64,000 bases of DNA from DASQZK01 sp963763215 (GCA_963763215.1 CAVXNX010000004.1:1-64000); one strand, 5' to 3'; positions 18,429 to 27,374 are shown, counted from the first letter of the stretch. Numbers and translations: made by a program. Notes: generated from the sequence alone by a model not told the origin.

Positions 18429-20882
18429 ATGGAAATCACGAGTACAGGAAATGAGCCGGATTCCATGACTGGCAGTCAGGTATGGAACGAGGAAAAGAAA
18501 TTGAGGGAAATCCTGGAGAATATCACAGAAATCTATTTCGAGACGTCCATCGATGGAAAGATTCTGTATGTGAGCCCCTCCATCGAACCCATAACGGGTT
18601 TTTCGCGGGCGGAGACTGAAGGGAGGTCCATCTATGACTTTTACGAAAATCCGGATGACCGGGCGCGATACCTTCAAACCATCGGGAAGTCGGGGATGGT
18701 CAAAGACTACCTTGTGAATTTAAAGGACCACGAACAAAAGAGACATTATTTTCTTCTCAATTCACGGCTAGTCCGGGATGATGAGGGCAATCCAGAAAAA
18801 CTAACCGGAACCCTGCGTGACGTGACCGAAGCTCACAACGATCAGCTGGCCCTTTCCGAAAGCGAGATGAAGCACAGGCTGCTGCTCGAAAATGCCGGGG
18901 TCCACATCATCTACACGGACACGGCCGGCAGCGTCATCCTGATTAACCGTCTTGCTGCCACATTCCTCGAGACAGGACCCGATGAACTTACCGGCCGGAA
19001 TATTTCAGAGATCCTCCCTGAACGGCTTTCAGGGTTGCTTTTCGAGAAGATCCATCATGTCATCCTGTATGAAACGGGCAGCCTGACCGAAACCGAGGTC
19101 GTCCGGAACGAGCATTCATACTGGTTCATGATCAACCTCCAACCCGTAGCCCGTCGGGACGGGCAGATAAACGGGGTCGTGATCATCATGAGCGATATCA
19201 CCGGAAAAAAGATGGCGGAACGCGAAATGCACAAGCTCTCGCTGGCCATCGAGCAGAGCACCACTCTGATCCTCATCACAGACGCCAGGGGCATCATCGA
19301 GTATGTAAATCCACGTTATACGGAAGTGACCGGATATTCATTCCGGGAAGTGGCAGGTAAAAGCGCCTGGGACTTTACGATCAACCGTGATGATGCCCTG
19401 CTGTATGGAGAGTTACAGACACACCTCATGTCGGGCCGGACCTGGGAAGGAGAGATCAGGGATGTGACGAAAGACGGTACGAACATCTGGCTGAAGATCG
19501 TCATGTCACCCGTGACCAACAATGAAGGTGAGCTGGCGGGAATCATATCGGTCATGGAGGACATCACGGCAGCCTTTGAGGCGAAGGAGAAAGAGAAAAA
19601 CATCAGGGAAAACCTCCAGATTCTGAATGAGACGGCTCTGGAGATCCTGGCTCTGCCACCCGGAGGAAATATTTATAAGCTCCTTGGGGAACAACTGCAC
19701 AAGATCTGCCCGGAGTGTTTGTTCGCCTTCAGCTCATACGATTCCCGTTTAAACCAGATGCGGATCGAATACCTCTGTGCTGGGCGCCAGTATCTCGAAA
19801 AATTCGTGAACATCACCTCGAAAAGGATCCTTGACCTTTCACTGACTCTCCCCGCCGACGTCCATGAATTACTACGAAAAGATAAACTCCTTGAAATCGA
19901 GGACGGTTTGTACGGGATGTTCTTTAAAAAAATCCCCCGACACCTGTGCAAAAAAGCAGAAAAAAGACTGAATCTTGACCGGTTTTACGGCCGTGGCATC
20001 GTCAACAAGAATCACCTGTTTGGGAATGTCTGTATTATTACCCTGAAAGGTAAGCCCGGGATCGATCCGGATTTGCTGAATGCATTTTTCACCCAGGCAT
20101 CGCTTGGTCTCGAGCGGACCCTTTTGGAATCGGAATTGCGGACAGCAAGGGATTCTGCCGAAGAGATGAACCGGATGAAATCGGCTTTCCTGGCCAATAT
20201 GAGCCATGAACTCAGAACCCCGCTCAATGGGATCCTCGGCTTTTCCGAATTGCTCATCGAACATATGGATAATGACAGGTTCAGGGAAATGGCCTCGGTG
20301 ATCCAACAGAGTGGGATGAGACTCCTGGAAACGCTTAATACCATCCTCGATTTCTCAACCATCGAAGGGAAGAATGTCCTCCTGAACTACACCTGTGAAG
20401 ATGTGGAACAAATCATGAATGGACTCATCCGCCACTTCAGCTCCGAAGCCGCGAAAAAGGGTCTTTCCCTGGACTACCGGCCGGGACGCTCTGACCTCTC
20501 CTGCTTTGTGGTCAAGCCGATCCTGGAAAAAATTGTATCCCAGCTTCTTTCCAATGCCATTAAATTCACGAATGAAGGAAAGATTGCCATAAAAACCCGG
20601 CGAAAAGAAATAAACGGCCAGCCCTGCCTTATCATCCAGGTCGCCGATACCGGGACCGGCATTCCGCATGCAGAGCAGTCGCAGATCTTTGAGGAATTTC
20701 ACCAGGTGAGCGAAGGATTCAGCCGCAAATATGAAGGTACCGGACTGGGACTGACTATCTGCAAGAAGTTTACCGATATGCTTCACGGTCAGATCGGCGT
20801 GGATTCCAGCCCGGGCAAAGGCTCGACCTTCACCCTCCGGATCCCGGCCTACAGCCGGGATCCCAATGAACAATCAAACTGA
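18429..20882 (+). CDS. PAS-domain sensor histidine kinase
   Basis: 817 residues, no signal peptide or clear membrane helix, so probably cytoplasmic. Three PAS domains lie at about 20-135, 140-255 and 260-380 (each with a PxxxGY/F-type turn, e.g. EPITGFSRAET and PRYTEVTGYSFRE). A region at about 390-560 resembles a GAF domain and includes several Cys. Then come HisKA with MSHELRTPLNG (phospho-acceptor H593) and HATPase_c with LLSNAIKFTNEG, DTGTGIP and GTGLGLTICKKF. All catalytic boxes are intact. No receiver domain is fused and no response regulator lies beside it, so it is an orphan kinase; its signal and partner are unknown. PAS domains may sense redox or small ligands. Confidence 0.92.
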   Translation: MEITSTGNEPDSMTGSQVWNEEKKLREILENITEIYFETSIDGKILYVSPSIEPITGFSRAETEGRSIYDFYENPDDRARYLQTIGKSGMVKDYLVNLKDHEQKRHYFLLNSRLVRDDEGNPEKLTGTLRDVTEAHNDQLALSESEMKHRLLLENAGVHIIYTDTAGSVILINRLAATFLETGPDELTGRNISEILPERLSGLLFEKIHHVILYETGSLTETEVVRNEHSYWFMINLQPVARRDGQINGVVIIMSDITGKKMAEREMHKLSLAIEQSTTLILITDARGIIEYVNPRYTEVTGYSFREVAGKSAWDFTINRDDALLYGELQTHLMSGRTWEGEIRDVTKDGTNIWLKIVMSPVTNNEGELAGIISVMEDITAAFEAKEKEKNIRENLQILNETALEILALPPGGNIYKLLGEQLHKICPECLFAFSSYDSRLNQMRIEYLCAGRQYLEKFVNITSKRILDLSLTLPADVHELLRKDKLLEIEDGLYGMFFKKIPRHLCKKAEKRLNLDRFYGRGIVNKNHLFGNVCIITLKGKPGIDPDLLNAFFTQASLGLERTLLESELRTARDSAEEMNRMKSAFLANMSHELRTPLNGILGFSELLIEHMDNDRFREMASVIQQSGMRLLETLNTILDFSTIEGKNVLLNYTCEDVEQIMNGLIRHFSSEAAKKGLSLDYRPGRSDLSCFVVKPILEKIVSQLLSNAIKFTNEGKIAIKTRRKEINGQPCLIIQVADTGTGIPHAEQSQIFEEFHQVSEGFSRKYEGTGLGLTICKKFTDMLHGQIGVDSSPGKGSTFTLRIPAYSRDPNEQSN

Positions 20883-20913
20883 AATGACGTTTACGTATCA
20901 ACAGGGGTGCCAT

Positions 20914-20974
20914 GCTTTTTTTCCCATTTTATGTAAAAAACATTGAGAGGTATATTGTATAATGGGAAAAAAGC
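20914..20974. repeat. Inverted repeat upstream of the polyamine operon
   Basis: GCTTTTTTTCCCATTTTAT at 20914-20932 is nearly the reverse complement of ATAATGGGAAAAAAGC at 20959-20974, with 26 bases between. There is no T tail after the right arm, so it is not a normal terminator. It lies just before and across the candidate promoter of the arginine decarboxylase gene, so an operator or leader structure is possible. Confidence 0.5.
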
Positions 20975-20983
20975 GTATTTTTG
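20955..20983 (+). promoter_or_regulatory. Candidate promoter of the polyamine operon
   Basis: TTG at 20955-20957 and TATTTTTG at 20976-20983 are 18 bases apart, matching the Bacteroidota TTTG / TAnnTTTG layout. Transcription would start about 45 bases before the decarboxylase ATG at 21038. The -33 part overlaps the loop of the inverted repeat. Confidence 0.45.
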
Positions 20984-21037
20984 ACCGCCGTTTTAAAAAT
21001 AATACTTTATGGTTAACGTATTCACTTAATTAAGTAA

Positions 21038-21643
21038 ATGAAAAACAAGCAATTAAACACATTGCTGAGGCCTGAATTAGCCCAGGCCGGCGGCTTTCAA
21101 AAAAACCTCGTTGTTGGCAACAGGATTCCCAAAGATTACTTTGTCACCACAGGGTCTGGAGAAAGTGACATTACCGTGCATGCCGGCTCCTACCATTTAG
21201 CTCTCAAGTCGGCAGGCATTGAAATGGCTAATATAATGACCTACTCTTCAATTCTCCCAGGAATAGCAAACGAAATACCCAAGCCGGCCCATGTTACTCA
21301 TGGTGCCGTGGTGGAGTCCATCATGGCCGTCGCCAATGGAACAAAGGGTGAACTTCTCAGCGCCGGGATCATCTATGGATGGTTATACGACCGCTACACC
21401 AATGAGAAGTTCGGAGGTCTCGTGTGCGAACATAACGGGAATTATACAGATGAAGAGATACGGTTTAAACTCAGAGAGAGCCTTAATGAACTGTACATCA
21501 ACGGTTTCGAAGAGCAATATTCGCTCAGGGACACCCGTCTGATCACACAGTCGTGCCAGCCGGAGAAAAATTTCGGTACCGCTATGGTTGCCCTCTGTTT
21601 CACGAGCTACCTGTATCCTGTTCTGGATTATCCGACAAACTGA
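21038..21643 (+). CDS. Pyruvoyl-dependent arginine decarboxylase
   Basis: 201 residues. YFVTTGSGESD and IEMANIMTYSSILPG match the pyruvoyl arginine decarboxylase family (PvlArgDC). The proenzyme cuts itself between two serines (S70-S71 here) to form a pyruvoyl group on the new N-terminus, and this group then decarboxylates L-arginine to agmatine. GAVVESIMAVANGTKGELLSAGI is the conserved C-terminal core. It lies 6 bases before the agmatinase gene, so one operon is near certain and supports the arginine specificity. It is cytoplasmic. No PLP-type arginine decarboxylase is seen in the window. Confidence 0.92.
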   Translation: MKNKQLNTLLRPELAQAGGFQKNLVVGNRIPKDYFVTTGSGESDITVHAGSYHLALKSAGIEMANIMTYSSILPGIANEIPKPAHVTHGAVVESIMAVANGTKGELLSAGIIYGWLYDRYTNEKFGGLVCEHNGNYTDEEIRFKLRESLNELYINGFEEQYSLRDTRLITQSCQPEKNFGTAMVALCFTSYLYPVLDYPTN

Positions 21644-21649
21644 TCATAT

Positions 21650-22516
21650 ATGATGCAGAATTACGGAGGAGTGTCTGAAGAATATACCACGTATCATTCT
21701 TCAGACATTGTCATCATTCCCGTTCCCTATGACGCCACGAGCACGTGGGTCAAGGGAGCAGACAGGGGGCCCGCTGCCCTTCTCGAGGCATCGGCCAACA
21801 TGGAACTCTATGACATCGAAACAGATTCCGAGGTCTACCTGAAAGGGATCCATACCACGGAAAACATCACCACCGGCGGGACACCGGAGGACCTGGCGCC
21901 GCTGGTCAGGGCGAAAATGCTTTCTGTCTTTAACGACAACAAGTTTCCCGTCCTCATCGGCGGTGAACATTCCGTAAGCATCGGCGCTTTCCAGGCGGCA
22001 GCGGAAAAATTCGGGGACCTGACGATCCTCCAGATCGATGCCCATGCCGACCTCAGGGAGGACTATGAAGGCTCGTCGTTTAACCATGCCTGTGTCATGG
22101 CCAGGGCAAAGGAACTGGCACCCATCGTGCAGGTCGGCATCCGGAGCATGAGCGTCGAAGAAAAGGATCAACTGGATCCTGACCGCGTCATTTTTGCACG
22201 TGATATCTTCCGGCAGCCCCGCTGGGACGAAAAAGCCCTGGACCTGCTGACACGGAACGTGTATATTACCATCGATCTCGATGCCTTCGATCCCGCTTAC
22301 GTCATTGCCACAGGAACCCCGGAACCCGGCGGACTGAGTTACTATACCGTGCTGGATTTTCTCAGAAAGGTGAACAGCCGGTGCACGATCGTCGGTTTCG
22401 ATGTGGTGGAACTTTGCCCGGTGGAAAACATCAAGGCCCCCGATTTCCTGGCAACAAAACTTGTCTACCAGCTGTTGAGTTATAAATATTTTGATAAACA
22501 TGAAGAACATGGATAA
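21650..22516 (+). CDS. speB: Agmatinase
   Basis: 288 residues of the ureohydrolase family. Manganese ligands are all present: GGEHS (H107), DAHADLRED (D130, H132, D134) and IDLDAFDP. It hydrolyses agmatine to putrescine and urea, directly using the product of the gene 6 bases upstream; this context favours agmatinase over arginase or guanidinobutyrase. The end overlaps the next gene by 17 bases, which suggests linked translation. Length and motifs are normal. Confidence 0.93.
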   Translation: MMQNYGGVSEEYTTYHSSDIVIIPVPYDATSTWVKGADRGPAALLEASANMELYDIETDSEVYLKGIHTTENITTGGTPEDLAPLVRAKMLSVFNDNKFPVLIGGEHSVSIGAFQAAAEKFGDLTILQIDAHADLREDYEGSSFNHACVMARAKELAPIVQVGIRSMSVEEKDQLDPDRVIFARDIFRQPRWDEKALDLLTRNVYITIDLDAFDPAYVIATGTPEPGGLSYYTVLDFLRKVNSRCTIVGFDVVELCPVENIKAPDFLATKLVYQLLSYKYFDKHEEHG

Positions 22517-23543
22517 GAAAGATTTTTTAAAAGATACCATTAAACATATTGATATCGCTTCCTTTGATTCGACAGCCATCATCGGGGCCATGCGCGGCAT
22601 GTCCTTTTCTTCGAGAGATACCGCCCAGGCTGCCGACATCCTGGTGAGAATGCTCAACGACAGAGAATGTTCAGTCATCCTCACCCTCGCCGGCAGCACC
22701 AGTGCAGGAGGTTGTATGCAGGTCTATGCCGACATGATAAAATACAATATGGTCGACGCTGTGGTGGCCACCGGCGCCTCTATCGTCGATATGGACTTCT
22801 TTGAAGCCCTGGGTTTCAAACATTACCGGGGTACCCCCTTTGTGGATGACACCACCCTCCGGGATCATTACATCGACCGGATTTACGACACCTTCATCGA
22901 TGAAGAAGAACTCCAGTCGTGCGACAGTGCCGTTCAGGCCATCGCCGATTCTCTTGAGCCCCGTCCCTATTCCTCGCGCGAGTTCATCGCTGAGATGGGT
23001 AAGTACCTGGTCACCCATTCCAAAAAGAAAGAATCACTCGTTCAGCTTGCCTGGGAACACAATGTACCGGTCTTCTGCCCGGCATTCAGTGACAGCAGCG
23101 CGGGTTTCGGCCTGGTAAAACACCAGTGGGAAAATCCCGGCAAACATGTCTCGATCGACTCGGTAAAAGATTTCCTTGAACTGACGATGGTGAAAATGAA
23201 GGCCCAGACCACCGGACTCTTCATGATCGGGGGCGGGGTGCCTAAGAATTTTGCGCAGGATACGGTGGTATGCGCCGAGATCCTTGGCGTACCAGCTCCC
23301 ATGCATAAGTATGCCGTACAGATCACCGTGGCTGATGTTCGCGATGGGGCATGCTCGAGTTCCACCCTGAAGGAAGCTTCATCGTGGGGAAAGGTTGATA
23401 CCGTTTATGAACAAATGGTTTATGCTGAAGCCACCACCGTTCTGCCCCTGATCGTCAGCTTTGCCTACCACCAGAAAGACTGGACCCAGGCAAGGCCTAA
23501 GCGGGAGTGGGCGGGAATCTTTCAGAAACAGGCCGCACTCTGA
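22500..23543 (+). CDS. Deoxyhypusine-synthase-like enzyme, probably polyamine-forming
   Basis: 347 residues from the ATG at 22500 (an ATG at 22509 is also possible), overlapping the agmatinase stop. The fold signatures of deoxyhypusine synthase are present: the NAD-binding glycine runs (TLAGSTSAGG, VATGASIVDMD), FMIGGGVPKNF and SSWGK, whose Lys (K298) matches the lysine that carries the aminobutyl group in the eukaryotic enzyme. Bacteria have no eIF5A to modify. Bacterial relatives have been linked to making longer polyamines, such as homospermidine, from putrescine. With arginine decarboxylase and agmatinase just upstream, a putrescine-using enzyme is the simplest reading. The exact product is inference. 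Confidence 0.85.
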   Translation: MKNMDKKDFLKDTIKHIDIASFDSTAIIGAMRGMSFSSRDTAQAADILVRMLNDRECSVILTLAGSTSAGGCMQVYADMIKYNMVDAVVATGASIVDMDFFEALGFKHYRGTPFVDDTTLRDHYIDRIYDTFIDEEELQSCDSAVQAIADSLEPRPYSSREFIAEMGKYLVTHSKKKESLVQLAWEHNVPVFCPAFSDSSAGFGLVKHQWENPGKHVSIDSVKDFLELTMVKMKAQTTGLFMIGGGVPKNFAQDTVVCAEILGVPAPMHKYAVQITVADVRDGACSSSTLKEASSWGKVDTVYEQMVYAEATTVLPLIVSFAYHQKDWTQARPKREWAGIFQKQAAL

Positions 23544-23563
23544 TATGGAAAAAAGTGCCGGCA

Positions 23564-23589
23564 CGGCACGGATCCTGATTTCCGTGCCG
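23564..23589 (+). terminator. Hairpin after the polyamine operon
   Basis: CGGCACGGA (23564-23572) pairs perfectly with TCCGTGCCG (23581-23589) across an 8-base loop. The bases after it (TATATTGGCATTCTTT) are only moderately T-rich, so termination is likely but not certain. Confidence 0.55.
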
Positions 23590-23624
23590 GTATATTGGCA
23601 TTCTTTACGATCAAACTGCATGAT

Positions 23625-24098
23625 ATGAGACGATTGTGGATCCTATGCCTGGTCATGTCATTGTTTTTAAGCACCAATGCCAAAGCACAGGACTATCAAA
23701 ATGCGGTGGGCGTGCGTCTGGGTCTTTCACAGGGCATCACCTACAAGCACTTCCTAACGATCACCGACGCGGCTGAAGGTTTGCTGACGGTGAGATGGGG
23801 AGGATTTGACATCACCGGACTGTATGAACGGCATCTCGGGGCCTTTGATGTCGAGGGTCTGTATTTTTACTATGGCGGCGGTGCCCACCTGGGCATCTGG
23901 AACGGCGACATAAACCCCTGGTTTCACGACACCAGGTCCCATACGGTGATCGGTATCGACGGCGTGGTCGGCCTCGAATATGTCTTCTCACAAATACCAT
24001 TCAATGCAGCGGTCGATTGGAAGCCCGGGATAAATCTGATCGGGTATACCGGGTTCTGGGGTGATGAACTGGCCCTGTCATTCCGGTTTGTATTCTGA
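23625..24098 (+). CDS. Small outer-membrane beta-barrel-like protein
   Basis: 157 residues from the ATG at 23625, giving the signal peptide MRRLWILCLVMSLFL..AKAQ. The mature ~135 residues alternate in beta strands with aromatic girdles (VEGLYFYYGGGAHLG, NLIGYTGFW) and end in F (LALSFRFVF), the usual outer-membrane insertion end. Barrels this small have about eight strands. No family beyond barrel can be named and the role is unknown. It is separated from the polyamine genes by a hairpin, so it may not be co-transcribed. Confidence 0.7.
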   Translation: MRRLWILCLVMSLFLSTNAKAQDYQNAVGVRLGLSQGITYKHFLTITDAAEGLLTVRWGGFDITGLYERHLGAFDVEGLYFYYGGGAHLGIWNGDINPWFHDTRSHTVIGIDGVVGLEYVFSQIPFNAAVDWKPGINLIGYTGFWGDELALSFRFVF

Positions 24099-24155
24099 AA
24101 AATGACCGGTTAATACGCTTCCGGTTCCCAAAATGTCGAAACTAAACCTGCACAT

Positions 24156-25100
24156 ATGGCCTTTCCCACTTCCGAAGATCTGAAAAACTGCCACAGGAGA
24201 ATTTCTCCTTACATCCATAAAACCCCGGTTTTAACATGTGCAACCCTCAACCGCATCACCGGCTCCTCTCTCTTCTTCAAATGTGAAAATTTCCAGAAGA
24301 TGGGGGCTTTCAAGATGCGGGGAGCGATGAATGCCGTGTCGCAATTGACCGACGGTCAAAAACAGCGGGGTGTGGCCACCCATTCGTCGGGAAATTTCGG
24401 TCAGGCCCTCGCGCTCTCGGCCAGGGAGGTGGGGATAAAAGCCTGGATCGTTATGCCTTCCACCGCCCCGCGGGTCAAGAAAGACGCCGTGAACGGTTAT
24501 GGCGCAGAGATCATTGAGTGTGAACCGAGCCTGACCGCCAGAGAAAAGACCCTCGAAGAGGTCGTCGCCCGCACCGGCGCCACATTCATCCATTCTTCGA
24601 ACAACATGGACGTCATCGTTGGGAACAGCACGGCTGCCATGGAAATGATCTTTTCCGACGGTCCTTTCGATGCCATCATCGCACCCGTTGGCGGCGGCGG
24701 TCTTCTGGCCGGTACAGAGCTGGCCGCTCTACATTTCAACCCCGGCTGCGAAATATACGCTGGTGAACCTTTCGCCGCCGATGATGCTTTTCATTCGCTC
24801 AGAACGGGGAAGATCCAGCCTTCAGACCATCCTGATACCATTGCCGACGGACTTAAAACCTCGCTCGGCGACCTGAATTTCCCGGTCATCCGGCAGTTGA
24901 CGAAAGAAATTATCCGTGTAGAAGAACACGAAATCGTATCCGCGATGAAACTGGCCTGGGAACGGATGAAAATCGTGATCGAACCTTCAAGTGCCGTTGC
25001 CCTGGCAGCCGTTATCCGCGACAGCGGCAAATTCAGGGGGAAACGGACAGGCGTCATCTTTTCTGGGGGAAATGTGGACCTGTCTCAACTGCCATTCTGA
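24156..25100 (+). CDS. Threonine dehydratase/serine racemase family PLP enzyme
   Basis: 314 residues, fold-type II PLP enzyme without an ACT regulatory domain. K53 in MGAFKMRGA is the PLP lysine, SSGNFGQA binds the substrate, and VGGGGLLAG is the phosphate-binding loop. The length fits catabolic threonine dehydratase or serine racemase; biosynthetic IlvA is longer. The reaction is probably threonine to 2-oxobutyrate and ammonia, or serine to pyruvate, in the cytoplasm. It converges with the YdjC gene on a shared terminator. Confidence 0.85.
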   Translation: MAFPTSEDLKNCHRRISPYIHKTPVLTCATLNRITGSSLFFKCENFQKMGAFKMRGAMNAVSQLTDGQKQRGVATHSSGNFGQALALSAREVGIKAWIVMPSTAPRVKKDAVNGYGAEIIECEPSLTAREKTLEEVVARTGATFIHSSNNMDVIVGNSTAAMEMIFSDGPFDAIIAPVGGGGLLAGTELAALHFNPGCEIYAGEPFAADDAFHSLRTGKIQPSDHPDTIADGLKTSLGDLNFPVIRQLTKEIIRVEEHEIVSAMKLAWERMKIVIEPSSAVALAAVIRDSGKFRGKRTGVIFSGGNVDLSQLPF

Positions 25101-25143
25101 CGGCAGGCGGAACGACCGGCCCTTTCTTTCACGCCATAAAAGA

Positions 25144-25180
25144 GGCGGGATGACGGCTACCCCGTAACCGTCACCCCGCC
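25144..25180. terminator. Bidirectional terminator between convergent genes
   Basis: GGCGGGATGACGG (25144-25156) and CCGTCACCCCGCC (25168-25180) form a 13-base stem with one A/C mismatch on this strand (a G-U pair on the other). It lies between the threonine dehydratase stop and the YdjC stop. Confidence 0.65.
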
Positions 25181-25208
25181 CTGCATATTTTGACATCCTG
25201 ATCGGCGA

Positions 25209-26078
25209 TCACTTTTCCTTTTTCACAAGGTCCGCATAACTGATCAGTTTGACGCCCTTCTTCTCTATGGCCTTCCTGACTACATCACTTGTGAAAATAT
25301 CGGTAACGATCTGTCTCTGCTGACCGACATTCGTATTACCGGTATGCCCGATCGTCTCCATTTCGGCTGTCTCCAGTGCGGGATGCTCTACCGTCAGGTA
25401 GGTTCCCGGCTTCAGATTCATGATGCTTTCCGCAAAAGCGGCTGCCCTGTCCTCGAAGCTCCCGGACCGGGGCTTGACCATCGGCATGGGCTTCACACCA
25501 TAATCAGCCGGTGTGATATCGATGTGGTATTCCTTTGCCAGGCGGTTGACCAGATCCTCGATAGCCGGGTCGGCACTCGTGAACCCCATATGCGTGGAGA
25601 CATGGGAAATATTTTTGATGTTTTTCATGGCGACTTCGATCTGTGCGCGCAGTTCACGTTCAACATCCCATAACCGGTAACCCGACTCCAGGAACGTCAT
25701 ATCAGGAGGAAAATCGCTGGAGGGCCAGACCATCGGATAAAAATACCCGTTCCTGTCCGTGATACTCGACTCACCCGTGATGGGCCGCCACTTCATTTCT
25801 GACCATTCACTGGTGACCAGGAGGTGAACCCCGACATCCAGGCCCGGATGTTCATTCAGCATTTCTGCGGCTTCAGGAAACCACGGGCAGGGCACCATGA
25901 CTTCAACAGACCTGACGATCCCGTCGGTATACGACCGGATGCAGCCCAGGTTGGCGGCATGGAATGAGCCAATGTCGTCACCCCTGACAATGAGCCGGAT
26001 CCCGTTGTCTGGCTGACTAAAAGATGCCCGCATCATTCCGAACAGGAAGAACACGCTAAGGTAAAATGACGTCTTCAT
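25209..26078 (-). CDS. YdjC/ChbG-type carbohydrate deacetylase, exported
   Basis: 289 residues from the ATG at 26078, chosen over an upstream in-frame start because MKTSFYLSVFFLFGMM..SFSQ is a signal peptide. The mature protein starts IRLIVRGDDIG, the metal-binding D-D block of the YdjC family (PF04794). DVGVHLLV and SHVSTHMGF supply the histidines. Family members remove acetyl groups from chito-oligosaccharides and related sugars. A signal peptide means it acts in the periplasm or outside, unlike cytoplasmic ChbG. The substrate is unknown. No chitin genes flank it. Confidence 0.82.
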   Translation of the reverse strand: MKTSFYLSVFFLFGMMRASFSQPDNGIRLIVRGDDIGSFHAANLGCIRSYTDGIVRSVEVMVPCPWFPEAAEMLNEHPGLDVGVHLLVTSEWSEMKWRPITGESSITDRNGYFYPMVWPSSDFPPDMTFLESGYRLWDVERELRAQIEVAMKNIKNISHVSTHMGFTSADPAIEDLVNRLAKEYHIDITPADYGVKPMPMVKPRSGSFEDRAAAFAESIMNLKPGTYLTVEHPALETAEMETIGHTGNTNVGQQRQIVTDIFTSDVVRKAIEKKGVKLISYADLVKKEK

Positions 26079-26312
26079 GGGTAATGGATTTGTTGGTTGG
26101 AAAACAAAGGTAAAATTTTTTGATGGAAAGTATAAGCCGGACACACAAGAATGACGGCTTTTTGCGTTCAGGATAAACTGACATCTCCGGCTGTCAAAGC
26201 CTGACATTTTTTCCATCGGAACCTGCCAATATGGATCGATTTTTCGATGGCATGTTTTCTGTAAACATATTGAAAAATCTAACTATTTAGATAAACTAAA
26301 ATTTTTCAACCC

Positions 26313-26897
26313 ATGATCAAACGTGTCAATTCTCTCGAAGAGCTCCAGGAAATGCTTGAGCATCATGACAAAACCTACCTGCTGATTTACAAGAAAGATT
26401 CAGAACAGAGTGAATGTGCGTTGCACCATTTTGAAGAGGCCTCTGCCGGGATAGCGGATATCCAGCTCTTAACGGTCGATGTGGCCAAGGTAACCGATAT
26501 CCACCCCCATTATCATGTAACCACGGCTCCCACCATGATTGAGTTTGACAGGAACCTGCCTAAGAATGTGATTAAGGGATGTCACGAATCGGGCTATTTC
26601 AGGGCCATCCTGGAAGATGCGGTCTATCACAGTGAAATGAAGAAATCCGGGAAAACACAGAAGCGGGTAACCGTCTATTCCACGCCGACCTGTTCCTGGT
26701 GCAACACCCTGAAGTCGTACCTGCGGCAGAATAAGATCCGGTTTAACGACATTGATGTCTCGAGAGATCAGAATGCCGCCCAGGAAATGGTCAGAAGGAG
26801 CGGTCAGCAGGGCGTTCCACAGACGGACATTAATGGTACGATGATTGTTGGGTTCGACAAGAAACGCATCAATGATCTTCTGGAGATCCAGGGATAA
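26313..26897 (+). CDS. Thioredoxin-fold/glutaredoxin fusion protein
   Basis: 194 residues. The N-terminal ~105 residues look like a thioredoxin fold (TYLLIYKKDSEQ, LLTVDVAKVTDIHPHYHVTTAPTMIEF) but lack C-x-x-C; only one Cys (in SECALHHF) lies near the usual place. The C-terminal ~80 residues are glutaredoxin-like: VTVYSTPTCSWC with C127 and C130, and GQQGVPQTDI with the cis-proline and G-x-D/N-type end. The protein is cytoplasmic, with one active thiol-disulfide site. The gene lies 35 bases before a GroES-like gene on the same strand. A role in thiol repair during stress is inference. Confidence 0.8.
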   Translation: MIKRVNSLEELQEMLEHHDKTYLLIYKKDSEQSECALHHFEEASAGIADIQLLTVDVAKVTDIHPHYHVTTAPTMIEFDRNLPKNVIKGCHESGYFRAILEDAVYHSEMKKSGKTQKRVTVYSTPTCSWCNTLKSYLRQNKIRFNDIDVSRDQNAAQEMVRRSGQQGVPQTDINGTMIVGFDKKRINDLLEIQG

Positions 26898-26932
26898 CCG
26901 AAAACATATTTATGAACATAAAAGCACAACAA

Positions 26933-27220
26933 ATGAAAGAATTACAACCCATTAACCAGAATGTCCTGCTCGAACTGGCAGATGATAAAAAAGAACAGAG
27001 AACCGCCTCAGGCATTATTATTCCGGATACGGCAAGGGAAAAACAGAATATTGCGAAGATTTCCGGCATCAGCCATATCGAAAATCCGGAAATTTCCGTC
27101 GGCGACATGGTTCTTTACAAAGAATATTCTGGCACCGAAGTGGAATTTGAAGGAAAGAAATACCTGCTCATTCAATATGCTGACATCCTGGCAAAGATCG
27201 TTCAGACCGAATCCATTTAA
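26933..27220 (+). CDS. GroES-like co-chaperonin (not next to groEL)
   Basis: 95 residues from the ATG at 26933 (an in-frame ATG lies 21 bases upstream). The fold pattern of Hsp10 is clear: LQPINQNVLLEL, the mobile loop EQRTASGIIIPDTAREKQ with the G-I-I-I-P motif that binds GroEL, and VGDMVLYKEYSGTEVEFEGKKYLLI. A terminator follows and no groEL is present here, unlike the usual groESL pair. It may be a second copy used with the redox fusion protein upstream, or the only groES moved away from groEL. Confidence 0.85.
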   Translation: MKELQPINQNVLLELADDKKEQRTASGIIIPDTAREKQNIAKISGISHIENPEISVGDMVLYKEYSGTEVEFEGKKYLLIQYADILAKIVQTESI

Positions 27221-27259
27221 GGATCTCCCGGCAGCCAATATTTTAATAAAATCCTTTTA

Positions 27260-27314
27260 AACAGGTTGTGTTGTTGATTTGCTCCGGCAATCGCAACACA
27301 TCCTGTTTCTTTTT
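27260..27314 (+). terminator. Terminator after the groES-like gene
   Basis: AACAGG (27260-27265) and GTGTTG (27268-27273) pair with CAACAC (27294-27299) and CCTGTT (27302-27307), with a 2x2 internal loop. A T-rich tail (TCTTTTTTC) follows. Confidence 0.75.
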
Positions 27315-27374
27315 TCAGGCCGGAGTATGGCCAAGAATAAACGGCCCGACGCTTTCTTTTTTCAGTATAATGTT

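Noticed and set aside
21701..22699. A 332-codon minus-strand frame opposite the agmatinase gene
   Set aside because: No fold or family pattern; agmatinase motifs on the plus strand explain the sequence.
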